Below, piece after piece: positions 16,526-25,593 of a stretch of DNA of 64,000 nt. The notes below the pieces were generated by a model. The model worked only from the letters and a program-made list of their open reading frames with translations. It did no database searches and had not been told where the DNA came from. Location of the stretch: positions 62,001-126,000 of the forward strand of contig JAKAFL010000004.1 of the NCBI GenBank assembly GCA_021817945.1, read 5' to 3'. The first letter of the stretch is position 1. Each line of letters opens with the position of its first letter. A program made the position numbers and the translations under genes. The DNA comes from a bacterium (GTDB lineage: Bacteria; Verrucomicrobiota; Verrucomicrobiia; Limisphaerales; UBA11358).

Positions 16526-18667
16526 TCAGGCTTCGGCAGGAACCGCCCCGGCGTTTTGCTCACGGTCACGCTCTTCCATGGCTGCTTTCCGGGAAAGACG
16601 CACACGGCCTTTTTCATCTATGCCAAGGCATTTGACGGAGATTTCATCCCCCACCTTGACCACGTCTTCCGTTTTTTTGACCCGGAAATTGGCCAATTCA
16701 CTAATGTGAACCAATCCATCCTTGCCGGGCAGGAATTCCACAAATGCGCCGAACTCTTTGACGGTCACGACTTTCCCACGGTAAATCTTGCCAATTTCCG
16801 CCTCCGCGCTCATGCCCACAATGGCGTCCTTGGCAATTTTCATGCCTTCGGCGGACACGGAGAAGATGTTCACCGTTCCATCATCCTGAATGTCAATTTC
16901 ACAACCCGATTCTTCCACGAGTTTCTTGATGTTCTTTCCGCCGGGTCCGATCAGCGCCCCGATCTTTTCCGGGTTGATGCGTACGACCTCAATGCGCGGC
17001 GCGTACTGGCTCAACTCTTTGCGGGGTTGCGAGATGGTTTTGGCCATTTCAGCCAGGATGGAAAGCCGGGCGACCCGGGCTTTTTCCACCGCTTCGGTCA
17101 TGATGTTATGCGGAAGGCCTTTCAACTTGAGGTCCAATTGAAACCCGGTGATGCCTCGTTCGGTGCCTGCGATTTTGCAATCCATGTCGCAATAGGCGTC
17201 CTCCCAGCCGATGATGTCCGTGAGCAACTGGTATTTCCCAATTGTTTTTTCCCCTTCGGTGCAAATTCCGACGCTGATTCCCGCCACGGGCCGGATCATG
17301 GGCACGCCTGCATCCATCAGCGCCAATGTTCCACCACAGACGGAAGCCATGGAGGTGGACCCGTTGGATTCCATGATCTCGCTGGTCACGCGGATGGTGT
17401 AGGGATAATTTTCCGTTGGAATCATGGGCTCCAAGCTGCGCTCAGCCAGGGCACCATGACCGATTTCCCGGCGTCCAGGACCGCTGATGCGCCCGGTTTC
17501 CCCCACTGAAAAATTGGGGAAGTTGTAATGCAGAATGAATTTTTTCTCATTGGATCCGCCGGTATAAGAATCGAATTCCTGAACGTCATCCCCTGTGCCC
17601 AACGTGGCCAGTGTGACCGCCTGGGTTTCGCCGCGGGCAAAAATGGCCGATCCATGGGACCTGGGAAGAACGCCAACCTCGCTCGAAATGGAGCGGATTT
17701 GATCAAACCCGCGTCCGTCCAGGCGTTTGCCGCTGTTCAAAATCAGGCTGCGCACGGCTTCTTTCTGGATGTAATAAAAGGCGTCGTTCACGACAAAGGG
17801 GGTCACCCTTTCCGCGCCGAATTTTTCCACCAGCTTGGCCCCAACCTCATCCTTGATGGCGTTGCAGGCGCTTTCGCGGGCCAGTTTTCCAGGGGTCAAC
17901 AAGGCGGGAATGAAACGATCACCAGCCAGTTGCTTGGCTTCGGACAAAATTTCATCGGGAACAATCTTCAGGGTGATTTCACGCTTTTTCTTTCCGGCCT
18001 TGGCCACCAGCTCATTCTGCGCCACGATCAAGGGCTGTATGGCCTGATGGGCAAATTTCAAGGCGGCATTGAAGTCCGCCTCGGAGATTTCCCGCGCGCC
18101 GCCTTCAAACATCACCACGTCATTCTGGTTCCCCACGTACACCAGGTCCAAATCGCTCTCAGCCTGTTCTTCATGGGTGGGATTGGCCACAAACTGGCCC
18201 TGCACGCGTCCCACGCGCACGGCTCCCAATGGGCCTGCCCAGGGTATGTCGCTCACCATCAACGACGCGCTGGCGCCAATGATGCTCAGGATATCCGGAT
18301 CGTTCTGGCCATCCGCGCTCAACAGCACCGTCTGCACCTGCACTTCATTATACCAGCCTTTGGGAAACAAGGGTCGAATGGGCCGGTCGGTCAACCGGCA
18401 GGTGAGGATTTCCTTTTCCGTGGGGCGCCCTTCCCGCTTGAAATACCCGCCGGGGAATTTCCCAGCCGCTGCGGCTTTCTCGCGGTAATCCACCGTCAAC
18501 GGGAAGAAATCCTGGCCTTCCTTGGCCTTGGTGGCGGCCACGGCGGCCACCAGCACTATTGTGTCGCCCAACTGCACCGTCACGGCTCCATCGGCCTGCT
18601 TGGCCAGTTTGCCGGTTTCCAGAATGATGTTTTTGCCTCCCAAGGAGGCGATGATTTTCTCTGACAT
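16526..18667 (-). CDS. pnp: Polyribonucleotide nucleotidyltransferase (PNPase)
   Basis: Phosphorolytic 3'-5' exoribonuclease of 713 residues. Two RNase PH domains are separated by an all-alpha linker and followed by KH and S1 RNA-binding domains: the KH core [20 protein letters not shown] lies near 562, and the S1 domain starts at [20 protein letters not shown] near 630. [20 protein letters not shown] in the first domain is diagnostic. It follows rpsO on the same strand, the classical order in many bacteria. A strong terminator follows it. Confidence 0.97.
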   Translation of the reverse strand: MSEKIIASLGGKNIILETGKLAKQADGAVTVQLGDTIVLVAAVAATKAKEGQDFFPLTVDYREKAAAAGKFPGGYFKREGRPTEKEILTCRLTDRPIRPLFPKGWYNEVQVQTVLLSADGQNDPDILSIIGASASLMVSDIPWAGPLGAVRVGRVQGQFVANPTHEEQAESDLDLVYVGNQNDVVMFEGGAREISEADFNAALKFAHQAIQPLIVAQNELVAKAGKKKREITLKIVPDEILSEAKQLAGDRFIPALLTPGKLARESACNAIKDEVGAKLVEKFGAERVTPFVVNDAFYYIQKEAVRSLILNSGKRLDGRGFDQIRSISSEVGVLPRSHGSAIFARGETQAVTLATLGTGDDVQEFDSYTGGSNEKKFILHYNFPNFSVGETGRISGPGRREIGHGALAERSLEPMIPTENYPYTIRVTSEIMESNGSTSMASVCGGTLALMDAGVPMIRPVAGISVGICTEGEKTIGKYQLLTDIIGWEDAYCDMDCKIAGTERGITGFQLDLKLKGLPHNIMTEAVEKARVARLSILAEMAKTISQPRKELSQYAPRIEVVRINPEKIGALIGPGGKNIKKLVEESGCEIDIQDDGTVNIFSVSAEGMKIAKDAIVGMSAEAEIGKIYRGKVVTVKEFGAFVEFLPGKDGLVHISELANFRVKKTEDVVKVGDEISVKCLGIDEKGRVRLSRKAAMEERDREQNAGAVPAEA

Positions 18668-18925
18668 GTTTATTTAGGCCCGCTGCCACCCGAGGAACTT
18701 CAATCAATCCCGCGATCCTTGCGGACCTGATTGAAATTTCCCTGGAGGCAGCAGACGATTCTGAGCGGGATTGTTGGTTTGGCTGGATTCCCCCGCCCGC
18801 ACACGGAAGGACCCCAGTTTTGAAGAACGCAGGAACCTATGGTTACCCCATGATTCATTTCCCCGTCCCACGTTAAATAAAATCCATGCACCCGCCCCCG
18901 CAGGGAGCGCTGCACGGGGTGTGCT

Positions 18926-19183
18926 TTACTTGCGGAGTTTCAACTTCTTGGTCACCGCCTGATAACGGCCCAAGTCCGTGTTATGAAGATAATCCAACAG
19001 CCGACGCCGCTGGCTGACCATCATCAGCAACCCTCTGCGAGAGCTGTGATCCTTGACATTTCCCTGCAAATGGCCGGTCAAATGATTGATGCGCTCCGTG
19101 AGCAATGCGATCTGCACATCCGCCGATCCGGTATCTTTGGCGTGCACCTTAAATTGTTCGATCGTCTTAGACTTCGATTCCAT
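18926..19183 (-). CDS. rpsO: 30S ribosomal protein S15
   Basis: A small-subunit primary rRNA-binding protein. I start it at the ATG giving [20 protein letters not shown] (85 residues), close to the usual 89; a longer in-frame start 60 bases upstream would add an implausible basic tail. The core is intact: [38 protein letters not shown] and [12 protein letters not shown]. pnp follows after about 258 bp. This gap could carry S15 autoregulatory or pnp leader elements, but I recognised none. Confidence 0.96.
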   Translation of the reverse strand: MESKSKTIEQFKVHAKDTGSADVQIALLTERINHLTGHLQGNVKDHSSRRGLLMMVSQRRRLLDYLHNTDLGRYQAVTKKLKLRK

Positions 19184-19400
19184 AGTTGTATAAAGGGTCA
19201 GGTTAATTGGTCGTGGCCTTCGTGTAAAGGGAATTTCAGCCAAAAATCAGGAGTTTGAACCGATCGGTGGTGAGCAGCTTGACACCGGGGCGGTTTTAGA
19301 AATGATGCAACCATCTTGGAGCGAGTATGTTTGGCTTTTGGCGAGACGATTTGGAATGACTCTCTGCCAGACGACGAACCTGTTTTCGACGGCCTTTTTG

Positions 19401-19568
19401 AATCCAAAAAAAACGAAATGGAGAGGGTCAAGATGCGGCAAGATGCTGGAGCGGAAACTCTTTTGAAAAACCGAAACCATACCCAAGGCGGTCTGGTGAG
19501 ATTTTTCCAATCAGTTTGCGCCCGGTAGATTAGGGCAGTTTGGCCTTTTGAATTTCGTTTATCGGGTT
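19401..19568 (+). repeat. Dispersed repeat A, copy 4
   Basis: A near full-length copy upstream of rpsO. The left end is slightly degenerate (AATCCAAAAAAAACGAAATG) and the right end is ATTTCGTTTATCGGGTT. It is the left third of a 550-bp A-B-A composite filling 19,401-19,950. Confidence 0.85.
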
Positions 19569-19795
19569 TAATACGCATTTGGAAAACTCAGCGCCATCTC
19601 TTCCTACAGAAAAAAACGGTGGGCTGGCGATGGACTTAAAAAATTTCTCGCGTCAAAGTTGTTCCCCCAATTGACCTGCTTTTTCAAAGGCATCAACCAA
19701 CCCAACGCCACTGGTTCCCTCGCCCCGCCAAGCGAAGCGCGGGGAGAGGGTTAGGGAGAGGGGTTCTCGCTCACATCCAGTGCGAACTCAAATCC
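19569..19795 (+). repeat. Dispersed repeat B, copy 2
   Basis: The closest relative of copy 1 at 2,127-2,340. It contains a longer form of the segment with GGGGAGAGGGTTAGGGAGAG, which recurs at about 47,917. Between two repeat A copies. The whole 840-bp space between rpsO and purD is accounted for by repeats, apart from the rpsO upstream region (19,184-19,400). Confidence 0.8.
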
Positions 19796-19950
19796 ACCCG
19801 AAAAGTAAAATGGAAAGGGCCAAGATGCTGGAGCGGAAACTCTTTGGAAAAACCGAAACCATACCCAAGGCGGTCTGGTGAGATTTTTCCAAAGAGTTTG
19901 CGCCCGGTAGATTAGGGCAGTTTGGCCTTTTGAATTTCATTTATCGGGTT
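19796..19950 (+). repeat. Dispersed repeat A, copy 5
   Basis: A copy lacking about 10 bases of the left arm. The inner inverted repeat is well kept: CTCTTTGGAAAAACC and the matching TTTTTCCAAAGAG. It ends 73 bases from the purD stop. Confidence 0.85.
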
Positions 19951-20023
19951 CAATCCGGTCCATCGCCATGCTTCATTCACCTGTAATAAAGGTTTCGGCT
20001 TTGCCAGGCTGGGATTGTTTTTC

Positions 20024-21325
20024 CTAAAGGCTTGCTTTTCCGGCTTTTCCGGCTATGTCCCTCCGAAATTGAGCGCCTTGGAATTGAATGGTTTCCACGG
20101 CAGTGTATGCGGCTGACAAGGCGGATTTCAAATCTGTGCCGGACGCGGTCACTCCCAGCACCCGCCCTCCATTGGTCAGCCATTGGTTCCCCGCACGCAC
20201 TGTTCCAGCATGAAAAACTTTGATCCCGGGCATGAGCGCAGCCTTTTCCAACCCGGTTATGATCTGTCCCTTGGTAATGGGACCAGGATACCCGGCAGCG
20301 GCCATGACCACACAAACGCTTGGCCTGGCATCCCACTTCAAATCCAGACGCGCCAAGGTTCCATTCAAGCTGGCTTCAAGCACTTCCACCAAATCGTTTT
20401 GTAACCGCGGAAGGTAAACCTGGGTTTCGGGATCCCCAAACCGCGCATTGAACTCCAGCACCTTGGGACCTGTTCGGGTCAACATCACGCCAGGATACAA
20501 TATCCCCCTGAAATCAATGCCTTCCGCCGCACAACCCTTCAAAAAAGGATCAAGAATCATGCGGCCCACACGGGAAAGCTCCTCCTCATTCAAAAAAGGC
20601 GTGGGCGAATAGGTTCCCATCCCACCCGTGTTCAATCCCAAATCCCCGTCCAAGGCCCGCTTATGATCTTGGGCAGTGGGAAAAAGACTCGCGGTTTTGC
20701 CGTCGCACAAGGCATGCAGCGATATTTCCATTCCTTCCAGAAGTTCTTGGATGACAATGCTGGCGCCAGCATCACCAAAGTTGCGGGATACCAGTATTTC
20801 ATCTATGGCCCGATCCGCTTCATCCGTGGAATGACACAACAAAACGCCCTTGCCCAAGGCCAGTCCATCCGCTTTAACCGCACATTTGCCCCCCAAGCTG
20901 GCGGCAAATTTCCTGGCTTCCCCGGCATCGTTGAAAGTGCCGCCAGATGCCGTGGGAATGCCGTGCCGCTCCATGAATTTCTGCGAAAAGACCTTGGACG
21001 ATTCGAATTGCGCGGCCTTTCGATTAGGCCCCCATATCCGCAAGCCCTGATCCTGAAACAAGTCCACGATCCCCAGCGCCAGCGGGTTATCCGGCCCCAC
21101 CACCACCATGTCGCTTTTCATTTCCTGCGCCAGCTTCAAAAGCAGGGGCAAATCCTGCGTGCCAATGGACACACACTCCACCCGCCTGCCATTGGAAGCC
21201 AAAACCTCCTCGGAAATGGCGCTGCTGCCAGGTGCGCAAACAATCCGCGAGGCGTGTCGGGACTGCGCCAGCTTCCAAACCAAGGCATGCTCCCGTCCGC
21301 CCGAACCTATCACTAAAATATTCAT
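20024..21325 (-). CDS. purD: Phosphoribosylamine-glycine ligase (GAR synthetase)
   Basis: The second enzyme of de novo purine synthesis, joining glycine to phosphoribosylamine with ATP. At 433 residues it has normal length and an ATP-grasp fold. Signatures are MNILVIGSGGREHALVWKL at the N-terminus, VGPDNPLALGIVD near 77, CAVKADGLALGKGVLLC near 147, and the family stretch LNTGGMGTYSPTPF with FNARFGDPETQ. Next to it are only repeats (downstream) and tRNA-Val (upstream). Confidence 0.96.
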   Translation of the reverse strand: MNILVIGSGGREHALVWKLAQSRHASRIVCAPGSSAISEEVLASNGRRVECVSIGTQDLPLLLKLAQEMKSDMVVVGPDNPLALGIVDLFQDQGLRIWGPNRKAAQFESSKVFSQKFMERHGIPTASGGTFNDAGEARKFAASLGGKCAVKADGLALGKGVLLCHSTDEADRAIDEILVSRNFGDAGASIVIQELLEGMEISLHALCDGKTASLFPTAQDHKRALDGDLGLNTGGMGTYSPTPFLNEEELSRVGRMILDPFLKGCAAEGIDFRGILYPGVMLTRTGPKVLEFNARFGDPETQVYLPRLQNDLVEVLEASLNGTLARLDLKWDARPSVCVVMAAAGYPGPITKGQIITGLEKAALMPGIKVFHAGTVRAGNQWLTNGGRVLGVTASGTDLKSALSAAYTAVETIQFQGAQFRRDIAGKAGKASL

Positions 21326-21678
21326 GTTGTCACCCCAGCTTAAACCAAGTCCGGCCGCAATAAATCCTTTTCACCGCCTTTCCACCAAAATTCCTACGCC
21401 CAACCCCAATCCAAAACCTAAGGTTCGCAAAAAACTTTCGCATCCAGATTTGATTCCGCTACAAAAAGTCGGAGAAAGTTGAATTTGGAAGTGATTCGCG
21501 CCCCATTTCGGTGGTTAAAATTGCTTGCCACCAAGAAAGGCAGCGGCATAATGGGCGCCCGGTGATTCAGCGCGTTGCGGAATGTCTGCATGGCAGCTTT
21601 CACGGCGGCTGTTGAAAAATACGGGATTTCAGGCACATGAATCCGGCTTCATGAGCCCAGCATTGGAAATGGTTTAAA
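21326..21678. other. Intergenic space between purD and tRNA-Val
   Basis: About 350 bp in which I see no gene, no repeat A or B, and no clear terminator. It should contain the promoters of purD (leftward) and of the tRNA (rightward). Confidence 0.4.
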
Positions 21679-21753
21679 GCGCGGTTAGCTCAGTGGTAGA
21701 GCATTACCTTGACACGGTAGGGGTCACAGGTTCGAACCCTGTATCGCGCACCA
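21679..21753 (+). tRNA. tRNA-Val (anticodon GAC)
   Basis: A complete cloverleaf: acceptor GCGCGGT pairs with ATCGCGC, D-arm GCTC..GAGC, anticodon stem TTACC/GGTAG around the loop TTGACAC (anticodon GAC), T-arm ACAGG TTCGAAC CCTGT, and an encoded CCA end. The Mu-like element begins shortly downstream. No second copy of the tRNA 3' end is visible at the far side of the element, so this is not a standard tRNA integration site. Confidence 0.96.
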
Positions 21754-21786
21754 TCCAGACAACCTCCTTATAAACACACCGCGCAA

Positions 21787-22008
21787 TTGTGCAATCCACG
21801 ATTTAGGTTGATTTGGCTTGAATTGGGTTGAACTGGCTGTAAATAAAGGGGTTTCGTAAGCTCGGACATTCAAACTGCACAAATGCAAAAAAACTCGCGC
21901 GTTTCAATCTGTGCAATTTCAACGGAAAAATGTCCGCGCATAATCACTAATGAAATCAACAGGTTTATGAGCTTGGACATTTTGAACCATCAAATTGCAC
22001 AAATGCAC
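21787..22008. promoter_or_regulatory. Left-end cluster of putative transposase-binding sites
   Basis: TTGTGCAA at 21,787-21,794; TGCACAAATGCA at 21,876-21,887; an inverted pair TGTGCAA (21,910) and TGTCCG (21,931) with 14 bases between; and TGGACA (21,974) followed after 15 bases by TTGCACAAATGCAC (21,995-22,008). A matching pair occurs at the far end (33,183-33,216). Clustered bipartite sites at one end and fewer at the other resemble the attL/attR organisation of Mu. No gene is seen in 21,754-22,147; the first half of the gap is AT-rich and holds these sites. Confidence 0.55.
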
Positions 22009-22147
22009 TGACAACATCAGGGGGGTGCGGCGTGCGCCGCAGTCTTTTGGGGGGTTAAATGCCATTGCAGGGCGGTTTCAGGCGTCTTTACTGGAGGTTT
22101 CCAAGGAGATCAGGGAGCCAGGCCTGGCTGCTGGACCATGCCAAGGG

Positions 22148-22182
22148 AAATAAAAACGCCGCCCTGGACTTGGGCGGCGTTC
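22148..22182 (-). terminator. Terminator of the leftward island genes
   Basis: On the minus strand AACGCCGCCC and GGGCGGCGTT form a perfect 10-bp stem around 7 bases, followed by TTTATTT. It lies 18 bases past the stop of the HTH gene at 22,200. Confidence 0.85.
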
Positions 22183-22199
22183 ACGGATTTTTCCAGGAA

Positions 22200-22463
22200 T
22201 TATGGGCTTGGGTTTGAGTCGGTAAGCCGGCGCTGACAGGAGGGGCAGAGTTTCACAGGGGAGCGGAGCATGACTCCAGAGGAATCGCGTGCGATGGGGA
22301 AGTTGAAGCGCATTTCCAAAAAATTGAGGTCTCGCTGGATTGTGCTGTAACTGACTCCGAGTTCATGGGCGAGTGCGCCGAGGGTGGTGGGACGCCCCAC
22401 CGGCAATGATTTAACGATAAGAAAAAATCGTTTCAAAAGAGGCCGGTTGGGGCGGTGGGTCAT
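22200..22463 (-). CDS. Small HTH (DeoR/WYL-type N-domain) DNA-binding protein
   Basis: I take the ATG giving MTHRPNRPLLKRFF (87 residues), because the longer frame runs back into the radC-like gene. Residues 17-62 form a winged helix-turn-helix like the N-terminal domain of WYL/DeoR regulators: TTLGALAHELGVSYSTIQRD is the HTH core, followed by the wing. A C-terminal CPSCQRRL could contribute to a zinc site but has only one pair of cysteines. It is the last gene of the leftward island unit, 31 bases after the radC-like stop. It probably regulates element genes; target unknown. Confidence 0.65.
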   Translation of the reverse strand: MTHRPNRPLLKRFFLIVKSLPVGRPTTLGALAHELGVSYSTIQRDLNFLEMRFNFPIARDSSGVMLRSPVKLCPSCQRRLTDSNPSP

Positions 22464-22494
22464 TTCAAGTTGGAGGGATAATGCGGATAGGTTT

Positions 22495-23145
22495 TCAAAC
22501 GCTGTAGAAATAGCCCAATTCGCGGAGTGAGGAAGTATTGCCCTGACCAACAACGATATGATCAAGCAATTTGATTTCCAAAAAATCGCCTGCCTTTAAT
22601 AGCCGTCTCGTGACTCTGATGTCATTATCAGTGGGGCAACTATCGCCGCTGGGGTGATTGTGCATGACGATGATGGAGGCGGCAGCGGTGATGACGGCCA
22701 CGCGGAACACCTCGCGTGGAGAGGCAAGAACGGTGTCCAGCGTGCCGATGGAAACGAGATTGTGCCCTTTGATGCGCAGGCGCGCGTTCAACAGCAGCAC
22801 GGCTAGACATTCGCAATCTGGGTTGAAATAAGGATGGGTGGCAATATGCAAGCGCCAGTATCGGAGGACATCAATTGGCGTGTTGCAAAACTTCAAATTT
22901 TCCGGCGTTGGGCATTCGCGCAACGGCGTGACCTTGTATTCATACGGATTGGATGGAAACTTGAAGGGCTTCACCAGGGAATTAGGGCCGGTCAAACAGG
23001 AAGTGGATTTCCTGGCGGTGAATCCATTCAAACGGTGGGAAAATTGTGGTGCCTGGGCTACGTTGCCATTTCTCAATTCAATAAATGGAGTTTCGCAATC
23101 TAGTTTGCGGCGAGTTTTTGGGCCTGATTTAAGTTTTGTTTTCAT
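22495..23145 (-). CDS. RadC-like JAB/MPN-domain protein
   Basis: A 216-residue protein whose C-terminal 120 residues are a RadC-type JAMM domain. The metal-binding signature HNHPSGDSCPTDND (H-x-H-x10-D) is intact and preceded by SPREVFRVAVITAAASIIVM. The N-terminal helix-hairpin-helix part of chromosomal RadC is missing; instead there are 90 unrecognised residues. RadC-like genes are frequent passengers on phages, plasmids and islands, with unproven function. It overlaps the XRE gene by 17 bases and is co-directional with it. Confidence 0.85.
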   Translation of the reverse strand: MKTKLKSGPKTRRKLDCETPFIELRNGNVAQAPQFSHRLNGFTARKSTSCLTGPNSLVKPFKFPSNPYEYKVTPLRECPTPENLKFCNTPIDVLRYWRLHIATHPYFNPDCECLAVLLLNARLRIKGHNLVSIGTLDTVLASPREVFRVAVITAAASIIVMHNHPSGDSCPTDNDIRVTRRLLKAGDFLEIKLLDHIVVGQGNTSSLRELGYFYSV

Positions 23146-23980
23146 TTTTTTCTGCTTTTTGAATAGGCAATTTTCTTTTTTCCTGGTCCTGTGCCCATTG
23201 CAGGAGTTTTAGGGTGACCTCGGCACCAGGCTCCCGTTTACCAGCCAGCCAGCGCGAGACGCTAGGTAAGGGAGCTTTTAGAAAAGTTGCCAGCTCTGTC
23301 ATTTTGCCTGACTCAGAGCATAGCCGGTTTAACCTTTCAAGCAGTCCTGGAAGTTGCACAAAACCAACACTTCCAGAATTTGACGTATCCGTCAAGTCTT
23401 TATTTTGATCATTTTTTGGAACAGTCAGGTTTTTCTCCGTTTGATCCATTTGAAACGCTTGCCGGCGATCCCTTTCAGAATACAAAGCCTGAAGGGCTTT
23501 GCGGATTTTATCACTAATTAAATTGGCTTCTTGCATTTTGATGTGAGAGGGCTTGTCACTGTTGCGAATTGAAAATATCGCAGCCCTGCATTTATTAAAA
23601 AATTCTCGCACTTCTTCATTTTCAATTTGAGACTCTTCAAGCTCCTTTCTTTTGTCGCCAGCAAGTATTCCAAGAAAAGCAGAGAACGGCTGCGCACGGG
23701 AAAACGGCTTGCACATATCAATAAATTTAGGGTTCTCCAAAAGGTTTTCGACCCGCATCGGCATCGCATCATTGCCAGCAAGCCAAAATGGATTCAATTG
23801 ATATTTTCCAACCATATCGAGGAAAACCCCGAAGGGCAAACGCGCCCGCCCAGCCTCGTAGGATGCCATGCTCTCGCTGCTGATTCCTATTGAAATGGCA
23901 AATTGAGTCCTGGTAATCCTCAAAGTTTCCCGGAATTGCCTTAGCCGTCTGCCAATGGATTTTTCTTGATCTGAAATCAT
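23129..23980 (-). CDS. XRE-family repressor with two HTH domains
   Basis: A 283-residue regulator. The N-terminal Cro/C1 HTH (residues 9-65) reads LRQFRETLRITRTQFAISIG followed by ISSESMASYEAGRARLPF. A second HTH near 218-260 contains MTELATFLKAPLPSVSRWLA. The middle is a charged linker; there is no LexA-like Ser/Lys peptidase motif. It is transcribed leftward from a region with two inverted repeats that also holds the promoter of the rightward operon, the layout of a prophage immunity region. It is the likely master repressor of the element. Confidence 0.82.
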   Translation of the reverse strand: MISDQEKSIGRRLRQFRETLRITRTQFAISIGISSESMASYEAGRARLPFGVFLDMVGKYQLNPFWLAGNDAMPMRVENLLENPKFIDMCKPFSRAQPFSAFLGILAGDKRKELEESQIENEEVREFFNKCRAAIFSIRNSDKPSHIKMQEANLISDKIRKALQALYSERDRRQAFQMDQTEKNLTVPKNDQNKDLTDTSNSGSVGFVQLPGLLERLNRLCSESGKMTELATFLKAPLPSVSRWLAGKREPGAEVTLKLLQWAQDQEKRKLPIQKAEKNENKT

Positions 23981-23985
23981 CCCTT

Positions 23986-24058
23986 AAAATCTACCATTGG
24001 CAGATTTTGATAAAATTCTTTTTTTAGGTTTACAGTTTACTGTAATTCCATTATATTG
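23986..24058. promoter_or_regulatory. Divergent control region with operators and early promoter
   Basis: On the plus strand TTTACA (24,029-24,034) and TATATT (24,052-24,057) are separated by 17 bp, a near-consensus sigma-70 promoter reading into the rightward operon. The palindrome TTACAGTTTACTGTAA (24,030-24,045) overlaps its -35 element. A second inverted repeat, AAAATCT..AGATTTT (23,986-24,008), lies just upstream of the repressor start. This is the expected layout for autoregulation plus repression by the XRE protein. Confidence 0.75.
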
Positions 24059-24108
24059 TTCTAGTGACATTTAATGGTTCATGCCAAGTCCAAGCTCTAC
24101 GGTCCAAA

Positions 24109-24450
24109 ATGATGGACCGACGCATTTCCATTTCAGAATTGGCTGAAGTATTGGGGGTCAAAAAGTCCTCCCTGGCCGTCGAGCTTAGCACAGATGTGCG
24201 ATCTCGACGTCTTCGGGTGCGCATTGAAGATTTTATGGACGCCGCCATTTGGTCAAGTGAGGCAGAATTCACTGAGAGGAAGAAACTTGCAAGACTTTGC
24301 GGCTTCAACCCATTTCTGGCCCCTGTGCCTGACTTGAGAAAGGCAATTTCTGAAAGGAAGTTCCGTGGCCGGGCATCTGTGCCGCGATCACGCCAGGCTT
24401 TGATCCGTTTCCTAAAGTCCAACCTCTTACCCACCCCCCAACCAAGATGA
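24109..24450 (+). CDS. HTH-type early protein (first gene of the Mu-like operon)
   Basis: The transcription start predicted from the promoter is near 24,064, which coincides with an in-frame GTG. I prefer the downstream ATG at 24,109 (113 residues, MMDRRISISELAEVLGVKKS). Residues 4-35 look like a helix-turn-helix; the C-terminus is basic (Arg/Lys-rich). The position matches Ner-type regulators of Mu-like phages, but homology to Ner is not established. Its stop overlaps the next start (ATGA). Confidence 0.6.
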   Translation: MMDRRISISELAEVLGVKKSSLAVELSTDVRSRRLRVRIEDFMDAAIWSSEAEFTERKKLARLCGFNPFLAPVPDLRKAISERKFRGRASVPRSRQALIRFLKSNLLPTPQPR

Positions 24451-24599
24451 AAGATAAAGAAACTCAAAACTTGGAGGAGCTTTTGGAAGAGCTTAAAGAG
24501 GCCCACAAGGAACAGGAAAAAGCCCTTGAGGCATTATGCAATGAGTTGCTTCGTTCAATGAGAACCAACCTGTTTTTCAAACAAATAAGAAACAATTAA
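24447..24599 (+). CDS. Small acidic coiled-coil protein
   Basis: A 50-residue gene, ATG overlapping the preceding stop (ATGA). The first 38 residues are a Leu/Glu heptad pattern (LEELLEELKEAHKEQEKALE). Its opening resembles the two larger coiled-coil genes that follow (each with a V/L-x-E-L-L-D/E-x-L core), so it may be a truncated relative. Coupling and packing in the operon support it as a gene; the function is unknown. Confidence 0.6.
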   Translation: MKDKETQNLEELLEELKEAHKEQEKALEALCNELLRSMRTNLFFKQIRNN

Positions 24600-24622
24600 T
24601 ACCACCCTTGAAGGAAAAGAAA

Positions 24623-24973
24623 ATGCAAGAGGTAAAAGAGCTTTTGGACTGTTTGAATAATATCCGCGAGCAAAAAATGGAGCTTCAGAAGCAAATCGAG
24701 GCCCAAAAAGAACGCGAATCGCAAATGGGTAAGCCACTTTCCCTTAATAAAATCAATATGTCCAACGAACTCCTTGGCTGCCGGGATTATTTGGACCATT
24801 TGCAAAAAAAGCAGAACCTTTTAGCGGTCGAAAAAGCCAAAATCCTTGCTCAACTCAAAGGGCCCATACCGGATTTGGAGGAGGATTTGAAAGCGGAAAT
24901 TGACGCAATTTTCGATGCCATGCTGGGAAAGATTACGGTTTCGTTCCAGGAGATTTGCACTGTTAAACCATAA
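24623..24973 (+). CDS. Coiled-coil protein, first tandem paralogue
   Basis: I start it at the ATG 24,623 (116 residues), preceded by AAGGAAAAG; an in-frame TTG lies 15 bases upstream. The protein is almost entirely helical coiled coil with QEVKELLD at the start and EAQKERES near 30. The next gene repeats this design with near-identical DNA in the first 60 bases, which indicates a tandem duplication. No enzyme motif is visible. Confidence 0.65.
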   Translation: MQEVKELLDCLNNIREQKMELQKQIEAQKERESQMGKPLSLNKINMSNELLGCRDYLDHLQKKQNLLAVEKAKILAQLKGPIPDLEEDLKAEIDAIFDAMLGKITVSFQEICTVKP

Positions 24974-24995
24974 AATTAATCAAAATAAAATCGCC

Positions 24996-25589
24996 ATGAA
25001 TAATAAGAAAACGCAAGAGGTAAAAGAGCTTTTGGACAGCTTGGATGCTGTCCGCGAGCAAAAAACAAAGGTTCAAAAATCAATCGAGGCCCAAAAAGAA
25101 CGCGAATCGAAACTGGTCGAGTCATTCTCCCCTGATGATTCCAAGATGTACCGCGATCTCATCGAATGCCGGGCTTTATTGGAACATTTTCCAAAAAAAC
25201 TGGATTTTTTAGCCGGCGAAGAAGCCAAAATCATGGACCAACTCAAAGGACCCGTTGCGGCATTAGAAAACGATTTGAAAGACCAGATGGATGCGATATG
25301 GGCATCCCTGGAGGGGAAGATTGCCGAGAGGCTTGCTGGCCTCTTTATAAGCGAAGAGGAGTTTGGGAAGATTTCCAAGGGCGGACCACGCATTGTTTCT
25401 GAGAATATTTTAGGGTTGATGACTTGCCAGGGAGCGGCCGAAAGCATTTCGGGGAGGTCATTAATTGGCAAAAAAATCGGCCCAATCAATTACAGAATCA
25501 GAACTACATCATGGCTGACATTTCCGCCTGAACGGAAAGGCCGGGAGCTTCTGGATTTTGCGAAGGATTTAGCCAAGGTTTCCGTTTAA
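24996..25589 (+). CDS. Coiled-coil protein, second tandem paralogue with extra C-terminal domain
   Basis: 197 residues from ATG 24,996. Residues 1-115 align with the preceding protein (QEVKELLDSLDAVREQK, EAQKERES, LKGPVAALENDLK); residues 116-197 are an added globular region with no motif I recognise (it includes ISEEEFGKISKGGP and a WLTFPPERKGRELL segment). The added part may confer binding to a partner of the transposition complex. Four bases separate it from the protease gene. Confidence 0.65.
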   Translation: MNNKKTQEVKELLDSLDAVREQKTKVQKSIEAQKERESKLVESFSPDDSKMYRDLIECRALLEHFPKKLDFLAGEEAKIMDQLKGPVAALENDLKDQMDAIWASLEGKIAERLAGLFISEEEFGKISKGGPRIVSENILGLMTCQGAAESISGRSLIGKKIGPINYRIRTTSWLTFPPERKGRELLDFAKDLAKVSV

Positions 25590-25593
25590 TTTT

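Noticed and set aside
17528-18664. 378-codon plus-strand frame
   Set aside because: Antisense to pnp, which is complete on the minus strand.
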